Positions 19,624 to 27,577 of a stretch of 64,000 nucleotides of DNA are shown here, piece after piece (position 1 is the first letter of the stretch; the number at the start of each line of letters is the position of its first letter). The translations under genes were made by a program, and so were the position numbers. Source of the stretch: Microbacterium tenebrionis. Lineage in GTDB: Bacteria; Actinomycetota; Actinomycetes; Actinomycetales; Microbacteriaceae. The notes beneath the pieces were generated by a model. It saw only the letters and a list, made by a program, of their open reading frames with translations. It was not told where the DNA came from and did no database searches. The stretch spans positions 41,572 through 105,571 of the forward strand of contig NZ_CAHJXQ010000008.1 of the NCBI RefSeq assembly GCF_903645325.1, given 5' to 3'.

Positions 19624-20517
19624 ATGACGTCCTCTGAGTTCGCGAGCAACAGCGACAACTACTGCTATCGCCATCCGGATCGGCAGAGCTTCGTGCTCTG
19701 CCAGCGCTGCATGCGCACCATCTGCCCCGAATGCCAGACGCAGGCCGCCGTCGGCGTGATCTGCCCGGAGTGCATGAAGGACGACCGAGCGAATCGCTCC
19801 CCCGCGCAGAAGAAGGCCGCGCGGCGTTGGGGCGGAGCATCCGCATCGCCGATCGCCACAGCCCGCAGCGGCAAGCCCGTCGTCACCTACGCGCTGCTGA
19901 TCATCACGTCCTTCATCAGCCTCGTGCAGCTCATCCCCGGCGTCGGCGACGCCGTGGGCGACGCGCTGCTGTTCGCCGCCGCGTATCTCTACCCCGACCT
20001 GTCCGGCGCTCCGTTCCAGCCATGGCGGATGCTGACGACCCTGCTCGTGCACGGCAGCTTCATCCATCTTGCGTTGAACATGCTCGGGCTCTGGATGCTG
20101 GGCCAGATCCTTGAGCCGATGCTCGGACGCGCCCGCTACCTGGCCCTGTACCTGATCAGCGGCCTGGGGGGCTCGGTCATGGTCGCCCTCCTCGCTCCGA
20201 ACGTCGCGACCGTCGGGGCATCCGGTGCGATCTTCGGTCTCATGGCGGCCCTGCTCATCATCGGCCGGCACATCGGCGGGAACGTCACCGGCATCCTCAT
20301 CGTGCTCGGTGTGAACTTCGCGATCGGGTTCGTCTTCGGCGGGATCGCGTGGCAGGCGCACCTCGGCGGTGCGATCGTCGGCGCGCTCGTCGCGCTCGTC
20401 TACACGCGCCCCCGCCGCAGGGATCAGCGCGTGTGGCAGATCGCCCTGCTCGGGGCCATCGCCGTGCTGCTGCTCGTCATCGTCTTCGTCGTGCCGCCCA
20501 TCCTCGTCACCGCGTAG
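19624..20517 (+). CDS. Rhomboid-family intramembrane serine protease
   Basis: The 297-residue protein has an N-terminal zinc-binding B-box-like module (CYRHPDR..VLCQRCMRTICPEC.....VICPEC, residues 14-50) and then six to seven membrane helices. The rhomboid Ser is in VGASGAIFGL (about residue 198) and the partner His in WQAHLGGAIVGA (about 245). LLVHGSFIHLALNMLGLWMLG carries the conserved HxxxN. It probably cleaves membrane proteins within the bilayer; the substrate is unknown. The zinc module is common in actinobacterial rhomboids. It lies 23 nt after the cyclophilin gene. Confidence 0.93.
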   Translation: MTSSEFASNSDNYCYRHPDRQSFVLCQRCMRTICPECQTQAAVGVICPECMKDDRANRSPAQKKAARRWGGASASPIATARSGKPVVTYALLIITSFISLVQLIPGVGDAVGDALLFAAAYLYPDLSGAPFQPWRMLTTLLVHGSFIHLALNMLGLWMLGQILEPMLGRARYLALYLISGLGGSVMVALLAPNVATVGASGAIFGLMAALLIIGRHIGGNVTGILIVLGVNFAIGFVFGGIAWQAHLGGAIVGALVALVYTRPRRRDQRVWQIALLGAIAVLLLVIVFVVPPILVTA

Positions 20518-20597
20518 GCCACCACCACCGCCGCGGGCCACCACCGCGCAGCTCGGCGAAATCCTGGTCAGGCGTTGTTAACAGGGTTCTCCACCCC

Positions 20598-20650
20598 TGT
20601 GAATAACACCGGTGTAATTCTCCCCACCCTGTGCACAAGCCTGTGGATAA
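20598..20650. promoter_or_regulatory. Off-origin DnaA-box cluster in a convergent gap
   Basis: Three DnaA-box-like sequences occur in 53 bp, all in the same orientation: TGTGAATAA (20598-20606, matching TTATTCACA), TGTGCACAA (20630-20638, one mismatch) and TGTGGATAA (20642-20650, perfect). The gap lies between the 3' ends of the rhomboid and crgA genes, so a promoter role is unlikely. A DnaA-titrating or regulatory locus is inferred. Confidence 0.55.
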
Positions 20651-20680
20651 CTCTGGGTCGCGCCCGCGCAGGAGCACGAA

Positions 20681-20708
20681 AAAGCCCCCCGGCGAACCGG
20701 AGGGCTTT
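20681..20708 (-). terminator. Stem-loop terminator of crgA
   Basis: AAAGCCCTCCGG pairs with CCGGGGGGCTTT (one mismatch) around a 4-nt loop. On the minus strand it is followed by a short T run (GGCTTTTTCG). It lies 14 nt after the crgA stop and may also stop rhomboid transcription from the other side. Confidence 0.8.
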
Positions 20709-20721
20709 GGTTGGCAGGCGG

Positions 20722-20961
20722 TCAGCGCCAGCGCGTGGTCATGAGGAAGCCGATGAGCGCGATGCCCAGGCCGATCGCGAGGTTCCACGACCCGATGCCC
20801 GGAATCGGCAGGGTCGCCCCCGACAAGTAGAACACGAGGATCCAGGCGAGGCCGAGCAGCATGAAGCCGAGCATGACGGGCTTGAACCAGACGGCGTTGG
20901 GTGCCTGCTCGCTCTCGGTGCGCTCGACGATGGGCTCTTCGCTCTTCCGGTCACGTGCCAT
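20722..20961 (-). CDS. crgA: Cell division protein CrgA
   Basis: This 79-residue two-helix membrane protein is the actinobacterial septation factor that interacts with FtsZ, FtsI and other divisome parts. A charged N-terminus is followed by helix 1 (PVMLGFMLLGLAWILVFYLS) and the loop GATLPIPGIGSWNLAIG typical of CrgA. Helix 2 ends LMTTRWR. A TAGAAT box on the minus strand (20968-20973) lies 6 nt before ATG, so the mRNA is likely leaderless. It is divergent from the sortase gene. Confidence 0.95.
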   Translation of the reverse strand: MARDRKSEEPIVERTESEQAPNAVWFKPVMLGFMLLGLAWILVFYLSGATLPIPGIGSWNLAIGLGIALIGFLMTTRWR

Positions 20962-21038
20962 GCCGTCATTCTACCCAAGAGCCCGCCCGTTCCCATTCCC
21001 GGAATCGGCGGTCACCCGGCGCGGATAGGATCGCACCT

Positions 21039-21830
21039 ATGACCGCATCCGTCGCGCAGCCGCCGCCGCGGTCCCGCCGACGTCGTCCGCGTTCACGCGC
21101 GACGTTCACGAGCGTGCTCGGCGAGCTGCTCCTCACGGCCGGCGTCGTGGTGCTGCTGTTCGTCGCCTGGCAGATGTGGATCGGCGACATCATCATCGGG
21201 GCCCAGCAGAACAACGAGGGTCACGCCGTCTCGCAGGAGTGGGCGGCGCTGCCCGCACCGGAGCCTCCGGCAGCGACCCCGCAGGAGGACGGCACCGTTT
21301 GGTACGAGCCGCCGACGCTGGAGCATCCAGGCGCCGGCGTCCGCTTCGCGCAGATGCTGATCCCTCGGTTCGGTTCGGACTACAACGTCGCGATCGCCGG
21401 CGGGACGACCAGGCCCATCACCCTCGACCACGGATGGATCGGCCTGTACGATCAGTCGGCGATGCCCGGTCAGGTCGGCAATTTCTCGGTGGCCGGCCAC
21501 CGCACCACGTGGGGCGCACCACTGAACCGCATGGACAAGCTGCGCGTCGACGACGCCATCGTGGTCGAGACCCCGGAAGGCTGGTTCACCTACCGGTTCC
21601 GCAACCTCGAGTACGTCAAGCCCAGCGCCGTCGACGTCCTGGCGGACGTGCCGCAGATGCCCGAGGTGAAGACGGGGGAGCGGTACCTGACCCTCACCGC
21701 CTGCTCGCCGCTGTACTCGCTCGCCGAGCGCATCGTCGGATACGCCGTGTTCGAGGGCTTCCAGCCCCGTGCCGAGGGCGCACCCGAATCCCTGAGCCCG
21801 GTGGACGACGTCGCCCCGCCGTCCTGGTAG
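21039..21830 (+). CDS. Class E sortase
   Basis: The 263-residue membrane-anchored transpeptidase has a basic N-terminus and one helix (LGELLLTAGVVVLLFVAWQMW, about 30-50). The catalytic His is in SVAGHRTTWG (about 155), Cys in LTLTACSPLYS (about 228) and Arg in SLAERIVGY. Class E enzymes of high-GC Gram-positives attach surface proteins with LAxTG-type signals. TAGGAT at 21026-21031, 7 nt before ATG, points to a leaderless transcript. It is followed by a 51-residue membrane protein and the amidotransferase gene. Confidence 0.93.
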   Translation: MTASVAQPPPRSRRRRPRSRATFTSVLGELLLTAGVVVLLFVAWQMWIGDIIIGAQQNNEGHAVSQEWAALPAPEPPAATPQEDGTVWYEPPTLEHPGAGVRFAQMLIPRFGSDYNVAIAGGTTRPITLDHGWIGLYDQSAMPGQVGNFSVAGHRTTWGAPLNRMDKLRVDDAIVVETPEGWFTYRFRNLEYVKPSAVDVLADVPQMPEVKTGERYLTLTACSPLYSLAERIVGYAVFEGFQPRAEGAPESLSPVDDVAPPSW

Positions 21831-21840
21831 GAGAGTATTC

Positions 21841-21996
21841 ATGTATGCAGCGCTCTGGCGGATCCTCCCCGGCCCGTGGTGGCTACGGGTGCTGATCGTG
21901 CTCGTCGTCGTCGCGGCGATCCTGTACGGCCTGTTCTTCTATGTGTTCCCGTGGGTCAGCCCGCTCATCACGCCCGACGAGGTCGATCTCGAGTGA
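21841..21996 (+). CDS. Small single-pass membrane protein
   Basis: A 51-residue ORF reads MYAALWRILPGPWWLRVLIV and continues with one membrane helix (about 16-41), ending PLITPDEVDLE. An AGGAGA ribosome-binding site lies 5 nt before ATG. It sits 10 nt after the sortase stop and 7 nt before the amidotransferase start, so it belongs to the same operon. The composition (WR.LPGPW, FPWVSP) is not random. Its function is unknown. Confidence 0.8.
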   Translation: MYAALWRILPGPWWLRVLIVLVVVAAILYGLFFYVFPWVSPLITPDEVDLE

Positions 21997-22003
21997 GCAA
22001 CCG

Positions 22004-22639
22004 ATGAGTGTCAGGGTGCTCGTCGTCGACAACTACGACAGCTTCGTGCACACCCTCGTCGGGTACCTGCGCGACCTCGGCGCCTCGGTGGATCTGGTCG
22101 AGGCGGATGCCGCGGACGCGAGCGCGTTCGCCGCGATGATCCCCCGCTACGACGGCGTGATGCTCTCGCCGGGGCCCGGCAGGCCGCGGGATGCCGGAGC
22201 ATCCGTCGACGTCGTGCATCTGTGCGCCGACATCGGGATGCCGCTGCTCGGCGTGTGCCTCGGGCATCAGGCGATCGGCGCGGCTTTCGGCACAGAGGTC
22301 TCCGAGGCGCCGGAGCTCATGCACGGCATGGTGTCGTCCGTCGTGCACACCGGAACGGGGCTGTTCGACGGCATCCCTTCGCCCTTCGACGTCGGACGCT
22401 ACCACTCGCTCGCGCTCGCCGAGGAGGACCTGCCCGCCGCACTGCGGGTGACGGCGCGCAGCGAATCGGGCACGGTCATGGCCGTCGCGCACCGCGAGCT
22501 GCCGATCACGGGCGTCCAGTTCCATCCCGAGAGCATCCTCACCGAGCACGGTCACCGACTGCTCGCGAACTGGCTGGGCTCCCTCGGCTCCGTCTGCTGG
22601 AGTGGTCCGGACGACCTGCGCTACTGGCCGGTGCAGTAG
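22004..22639 (+). CDS. Glutamine amidotransferase (PabA/TrpG type)
   Basis: The 211-residue class I glutaminase subunit has the nucleophile Cys in LLGVCLGHQAIG (about residue 81) and the His/Glu pair in VQFHPESIL (about 172). The start VRVLVVDNYDSFVHTLVGYL and SPGPGRPRDAG are typical of para-aminobenzoate/anthranilate synthase component II. It would supply ammonia to a chorismate-using partner that is not in the window. Its 3' end overlaps the opposing pknB gene by 19 nt. An amidotransferase gene next to pknB is common in actinobacteria. Confidence 0.9.
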   Translation: MSVRVLVVDNYDSFVHTLVGYLRDLGASVDLVEADAADASAFAAMIPRYDGVMLSPGPGRPRDAGASVDVVHLCADIGMPLLGVCLGHQAIGAAFGTEVSEAPELMHGMVSSVVHTGTGLFDGIPSPFDVGRYHSLALAEEDLPAALRVTARSESGTVMAVAHRELPITGVQFHPESILTEHGHRLLANWLGSLGSVCWSGPDDLRYWPVQ

Positions 22640-24318
22640 CGCAGCTCGACGTCGGACTGCACGGGGACATCGCCCGGAGGGGCCGACATCGACGCGACGG
22701 TGGCCGGATTCGTGGCCGGGCAGTCCGCGGACTCGATCGGGATGGCGTTCAGCCCGAGCTCCTCGAGGTGGGCGGATGCGGCATCCAGCGTCCAGCCGGT
22801 CACGTCAGGAAGAGTCACCCGTCCGCTGGCCACGACGAGGTTCACGACCGTGTTCGGCGCGACCTCGTCACCCTCATTCGCATCCGTGAGCTCGAGCACC
22901 GTGTCGGTCTGGCTCTCGGGGTCGTTGCGCGGGGTGACGCTGCCGAGCTCGAGTCCGGCATCCGCGATCTCCTGCTTCGCCGCAGTGAGCGAGAGACCCA
23001 CGAGCGGGGGAATCTCCACGGTCTCCGCGCCGGACGAGACGTACAGCGTCACCGTCTCGCCCACCTTCACCGACTGGCCCGCCTCGGGGTCGGTGCGGAT
23101 GACGTTATCCTCGCTGACGTCGGAGCTCGCCTCGTAGACGACCTCGGCCTGCAGGTCCATGTCGGCAAGGTCTGCCTGCGCGCGCTCGGCCGAGACGTCG
23201 ACGAGGTCGGGGATGATCCGCGATGAAGACGGGATTTCCTCGCCGCGGGGCATCATGATGACCCACAGCAGCACCGAGATGAGCAGGACGGCCAGCAGTG
23301 CGACCCCAGCCCAGATCCACGCCACTGGCGGACCGGACTGCGTGCGGGTCATGGTCGTGTCCGAGCTCAGCTGCCGCAGCGACCGCGCGGTCTCCTGCGC
23401 CTGGCGCGGGCTCGGACCGTACAGCTCGCTGGTGAGCTCTCCCAGCTGCTTCTTCGTCGGCGCCTTGCCGGTCACGGCCGAGTCGAGCGCGACGCGGAAG
23501 CTCGCGGCATCTGGATACCGCTGGTAGGGGTCCTTCGCGAGTGCGCGGAGCACGATCGGGTCGAGCGTCCGCGGCGCCTCCTCGTTCACCTCGGTCGGCG
23601 GAACCGGCGCTTCGCTGACGTGCTGGTAGGCGACGGCCACGGGTGAATCGCCGCGGAACGGCTGGCGCCCGGTGAGCAGCTCGTACAGCACGACGCCCGT
23701 CGAATACAGGTCGGCCCTGGCGTCCACCGGTTCGCCCTTGGCCTGCTCCGGAGAGAAATACGCGGCTGTGCCGAGGATCTGGGTCGTCTCGGCGACCGTC
23801 GACGACGAGTCCGAGACCGCGCGGGCGATGCCGAAGTCCATGACCTTGACCTTGCCGGCGGCGGTGACCATGACGTTGCCCGGCTTGATGTCGCGGTGCA
23901 CGACACCGGCGCGGTGCGAGTAGTCCAGCGCCTCGAGGATGCCGTCGATGTACCGCACGGCGTCCTCGACGGGCACGGGGCCGGCGGCGATGATGTCCTT
24001 CAGCAGTTGCCCCTGGACGAGCTCCATGATGATGTACGGCTCGCTGGTGGAGGCCGTGCTGCCATCGGCGGAACCGGGATCGCCGGCGTCGAACACGCGC
24101 ACGATCGAGGGATGCGACATGCGCGATGCCGCCTGCGCCTCGAGGCGGAACCTCGTGCGGAAGGCCGTGTCGCGGGCGAGTTCGGGGTCGAGGATCTTGA
24201 TCGCGACGTCGCGGCCGAGGGTCAGGTCGTAGCCGCGGTACACCTTGGCCATGCCGCCGTGGCCGATGAGCTCGTCCACGCGGTACCGCTCAGCGATGAT
24301 GCGCGGCTCTGCTGACAC
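22621..24318 (-). CDS. pknB: Serine/threonine protein kinase PknB with PASTA domains
   Basis: This 565-residue transmembrane kinase has a glycine loop GHGGMAKVYRGYD (about 19-31), catalytic Lys in VAIKIL (about 41), HRDIKPGNV (about 146) and DFGIARA (about 166). An activation loop TTQILGTAAYFSPEQA follows. One membrane helix is at about 335-355. Outside are three PASTA repeats (about 365-565) that bind muropeptides or lipid II. It signals cell-wall state to growth and division factors. The start is GTG, and it is the last gene of the fha-pstP-rodA-pbpA-pknA operon, 59 nt after pknA. Confidence 0.96.
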   Translation of the reverse strand: MSAEPRIIAERYRVDELIGHGGMAKVYRGYDLTLGRDVAIKILDPELARDTAFRTRFRLEAQAASRMSHPSIVRVFDAGDPGSADGSTASTSEPYIIMELVQGQLLKDIIAAGPVPVEDAVRYIDGILEALDYSHRAGVVHRDIKPGNVMVTAAGKVKVMDFGIARAVSDSSSTVAETTQILGTAAYFSPEQAKGEPVDARADLYSTGVVLYELLTGRQPFRGDSPVAVAYQHVSEAPVPPTEVNEEAPRTLDPIVLRALAKDPYQRYPDAASFRVALDSAVTGKAPTKKQLGELTSELYGPSPRQAQETARSLRQLSSDTTMTRTQSGPPVAWIWAGVALLAVLLISVLLWVIMMPRGEEIPSSSRIIPDLVDVSAERAQADLADMDLQAEVVYEASSDVSEDNVIRTDPEAGQSVKVGETVTLYVSSGAETVEIPPLVGLSLTAAKQEIADAGLELGSVTPRNDPESQTDTVLELTDANEGDEVAPNTVVNLVVASGRVTLPDVTGWTLDAASAHLEELGLNAIPIESADCPATNPATVASMSAPPGDVPVQSDVELRYCTGQ

Positions 24319-24377
24319 GTCCGTCCCCCTGGAAAATCACTCCGACTAGCTCTGCAACCCTATCCGCTGAAACCTGG

Positions 24378-26126
24378 TCATCCAGCGGGAGGAGGCGTCA
24401 CCCCGTCACCGGGATCGGGCAGGGCTGCACCCTCTTGGATCGACGCGACATCTTCGGGGGACTCCACGGTTGTGCGGGCACCCGCGCTGCCGCCGGAGCA
24501 GGTCACCGTGTACTTCACGACAAGGGCCTCACCGGGGTTGCCCGTGACCGAGATCGCGGCCGTGCGGTCCCCGGATCCGAACGTCGCCGTCGCGGAGTCG
24601 TTGATCGCGAAGACGCCGCCGCTGACCGTGAAGTTGTACGCGCTGACCTGGCCCTGCCCGGAGGGGCAGCTGTAGCCGGTCCACGTGACCTGCACCTCGC
24701 TGCCGGCATCGGCGGTGTCGGGGAGGTTCGGGGCCGTCGGGTCGGGCAGGGGCGTCTGCTCGCCGTAGTAGAGCAAGTCGATCGTCGCGCCGACAGGCTG
24801 GTTTCCGCCGCTGTTGACGCGGTAGATGATGCCCTGGTCGGACTCCTGCGGCGCGGGATCGCCCGCTATGCAGTTGGGCACGAGCCCCTCGGCCTCGAGC
24901 GTGGAGGTCGCCTGGTCGCACGTCATGCCGACGAGGTTCAGCGCGTCGACGTTCACCGGTTCGGCCGACGGCGTCTGCGATGGCGTCTGCGACGGGGACT
25001 TGGATGCCGTGGTCGCCGGCGGCGTCGACGGGTCGGCTTCGGGTTCGCCCTGGTTCAGCAGCGCGAACAGCGTGCCTGCCAGCACGATCACGAGCAGGAC
25101 GATGAGGGCGATGAGCGGCCACGTCCACGGGCTGCGCTTCTTCTTCTTGCCCTCCTCGACCTCGCCCTGCTGTTCGGTGGGCAGCTGGGCGGTGGTCGGC
25201 AGGATGCGGGTCGTGCCGTCGCCTGCGGCCGAGGCGAGGATGCGGGTCGCATCGTCGCCCGCAGCGGCGCCGGCGATGGCCGGGACGGCGATCGCGGCCG
25301 AGTTCAGGTCGCCGCGGCGCAGCGCCTGCGCAGCACGCGCCACGGTCGCCGCCGACGACGGACGATCGGCGGGCTTCTTGGCGATCATCGCCATGACGAG
25401 GTTCTGCACCGGTATCGGCACGGTCACCGGCAGCGGCGGGGGCTGCTCGTTGATCTGCGCCATCGCGATCGCGACCTGCGATTCGCCGGTGAACGGGCGC
25501 TTGCCGGCCAGGCACTCGTACGCGACGATGCCGAGCGAGTAGATGTCGGTCGCCGGGGATGCCGGGTGGCCAGAGGCCTGCTCGGGGGAGAGGTACTGCA
25601 CCGTGCCCATGACCTGACCGGTCGCGGTCAGGGGCACCTGGTCGGCGATGCGCGCGATGCCGAAGTCCGTGATCTTGACGCGGCCGTCGGGGGTGATCAG
25701 CAGGTTGCCCGGCTTGATGTCGCGGTGCACGAGACCGGCGGCATGAGCCGCCTGCAGAGCGGATGCCGTCTGGGCGACGATGTCGAGGGTCTTGTCGGCG
25801 CTGAGCGATCCCTCGCGCTCGATGATCGTGGAGAGGGCCTCCCCGGGGACGAGCTCCATGACGAGGAAGGCCGAGCCGTTCTCCTCGCCGTAGTCGAAGA
25901 CGCTCGCGATGCCCTCGTGGTTGACGAGCGCGGCGTGGCGCGCCTCAGCGCGGAACCGCTCGAGGAATCCGGGATCCCCCATGTATTCGTCCTTGAGGAT
26001 CTTGATCGCGACGGTACGCCCGATGACGTGATCCGTCGCCTCCCAGACCTCGCCCATACCGCCGATCGCGATACGCGACTGCAGCTCGTATCGACCACCG
26101 AACGACACACCCTGCGTCGGCCTCAT
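24378..26126 (-). CDS. pknA: Serine/threonine protein kinase PknA-like
   Basis: The 582-residue kinase has a kinase domain at residues about 12-270: IGGMGEVWEA, VAIKILK, LVHRDIKPGNLL and ITDFGIARI. A linker contains TRIL repeats and a basic KKKKR stretch, followed by a helix at about 335-360. The extracellular part is longer than in mycobacterial PknA. It holds a Ser/Thr/Pro-rich stalk, one PASTA-like unit (LVGMTCDQATSTLEAEGL) and a beta-rich Ig-like end with two Cys. The ATG overlaps the pbpA stop (ATGA). Confidence 0.93.
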   Translation of the reverse strand: MRPTQGVSFGGRYELQSRIAIGGMGEVWEATDHVIGRTVAIKILKDEYMGDPGFLERFRAEARHAALVNHEGIASVFDYGEENGSAFLVMELVPGEALSTIIEREGSLSADKTLDIVAQTASALQAAHAAGLVHRDIKPGNLLITPDGRVKITDFGIARIADQVPLTATGQVMGTVQYLSPEQASGHPASPATDIYSLGIVAYECLAGKRPFTGESQVAIAMAQINEQPPPLPVTVPIPVQNLVMAMIAKKPADRPSSAATVARAAQALRRGDLNSAAIAVPAIAGAAAGDDATRILASAAGDGTTRILPTTAQLPTEQQGEVEEGKKKKRSPWTWPLIALIVLLVIVLAGTLFALLNQGEPEADPSTPPATTASKSPSQTPSQTPSAEPVNVDALNLVGMTCDQATSTLEAEGLVPNCIAGDPAPQESDQGIIYRVNSGGNQPVGATIDLLYYGEQTPLPDPTAPNLPDTADAGSEVQVTWTGYSCPSGQGQVSAYNFTVSGGVFAINDSATATFGSGDRTAAISVTGNPGEALVVKYTVTCSGGSAGARTTVESPEDVASIQEGAALPDPGDGVTPPPAG

Positions 26127-27577
26127 TTGTTCAGCACCGCCTCAATGATCTTCTTCGCGATCGGGGCGGCGAGTGTGTCACCGGATCCCGACTGTCCCAT
26201 TCCGCCGCCGTCTTCCACGACGACGGCCACCGCGATCTGCGGGTCGTCCGCCGGCGCGAAACCGGTGAACCACAGTGTGTACGGATTGCTGCCGCCCATC
26301 TCGGCCGTTCCCGTCTTACCGGCGACCTCGACCCCGTCTATTCTTGCACCCTGCGCCGCGCCATCCGCGACGCTGGCGACCATGGCGGCGGTCACGTCGT
26401 TCGCGACGTCCGCATCGACGGCGCGGCCGAACTCCTCGTCCGGATACTCGCGCACCGTGGACAGGTCGTTGCCGATCACGGCATCCACGAGCCTCGGCTT
26501 CATGATGAGGCCGTCGTTGGCGAGCCCGGCGGAGATCATCGCGACCTGCAGCGCCGTCGCGGTCACCTGGCCCTGCCCGAATCCGGCCAGTGCCGTCTGA
26601 GCGTCATCCAGCTTCTCCGGGTAGCTGGACTTCGCGACCGGAAGAGGAGTGGTGAAGTCCTGGTTGAAACCGAACTTCTCGGCCGTGGCGAAGATCGTCT
26701 CACTGCCGAGCTCGACGGCGAGCTCCGCCATCGGGATGTTGCAGCTGAGCTTGATCGCCTCGGCGATCGTGACAGTGTCGCCGGATCCGCATGTGCCGCC
26801 CCACGCGTTGCGCACCTGGTTGTTCGAGCCGGGCAGCGCGTAGCGGGCCGGGTTGGGCAGTGTCGACTCCGGTGTCCATTCACCGGTGGCGTACGCGGCA
26901 GCGGCCACGAGCACCTTGAACGTCGAGCCAGGCGGGTTGACGTCGGCCGTCCCGTTGTCGATCAGCGGGTTGGGCTTGAGCGCGTCGAGCTCGTTGTACC
27001 GCTGCTCGGCCTCCGCCGCGCTGTGCACGGCGAGCTCGTTCGCGTCGTATCCGGGCGTCGAGTACATCGCCAGGATGCGACCGGTCGACGGCTCGATCGC
27101 GACGGCTGCGCCCTGCTTGTCGCCGAATGCCTCGTACGCGGCGCGCTGCGCATCGGCATCCGGGGTCAGCTCGACGCTGAATCCGCGTTGCGGCTGACCG
27201 GAGACGATGCGCTCGATCTCGGCGAGGAAGGCGCTCGCACCGGTGCCCGACAGGTCGCCGTTCAGGGCGTTCTCGATACCGGTGGACGACTGCAGGGCGG
27301 GGTTGAAGAACCCGGTGATGTTCGACCACATCGGTGAGTCGACGTACTCGCGCTGGTACTGGTACTCGTCGTCCGAAGGCACGGAACTCGCGATCGGCAT
27401 CCCGTCGACGATGATCGACCCGCGCTGGATCTCGTAACTGTCCAGCAGCGACCGGGTGTTGCCGTCGGCCTGCGCGAGATCGTCGGCCGCGACGACCTGG
27501 ATCCAGCTCGTCGCGACGAACAGCGACAGGAACATGAACAGCATCACGATGCTGAGGCGGCGCATCTCCTTCGTCAT
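26123..27577 (-). CDS. pbpA: Penicillin-binding protein PbpA (class B transpeptidase)
   Basis: The 484-residue D,D-transpeptidase has one N-terminal anchor helix (about 8-30). The active-site Ser is in NPPGSTFKVL (SxxK, about residue 216), the second motif is SCN (LSCNIPMAE) and the third is KTGTAE (about 415). It cross-links peptidoglycan together with the partner glycan polymerase encoded just upstream. It overlaps the RodA-like gene by 1 nt (TGATG) and pknA by 4 nt, so the products are probably made in fixed proportion. Confidence 0.95.
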   Translation of the reverse strand: MTKEMRRLSIVMLFMFLSLFVATSWIQVVAADDLAQADGNTRSLLDSYEIQRGSIIVDGMPIASSVPSDDEYQYQREYVDSPMWSNITGFFNPALQSSTGIENALNGDLSGTGASAFLAEIERIVSGQPQRGFSVELTPDADAQRAAYEAFGDKQGAAVAIEPSTGRILAMYSTPGYDANELAVHSAAEAEQRYNELDALKPNPLIDNGTADVNPPGSTFKVLVAAAAYATGEWTPESTLPNPARYALPGSNNQVRNAWGGTCGSGDTVTIAEAIKLSCNIPMAELAVELGSETIFATAEKFGFNQDFTTPLPVAKSSYPEKLDDAQTALAGFGQGQVTATALQVAMISAGLANDGLIMKPRLVDAVIGNDLSTVREYPDEEFGRAVDADVANDVTAAMVASVADGAAQGARIDGVEVAGKTGTAEMGGSNPYTLWFTGFAPADDPQIAVAVVVEDGGGMGQSGSGDTLAAPIAKKIIEAVLNK

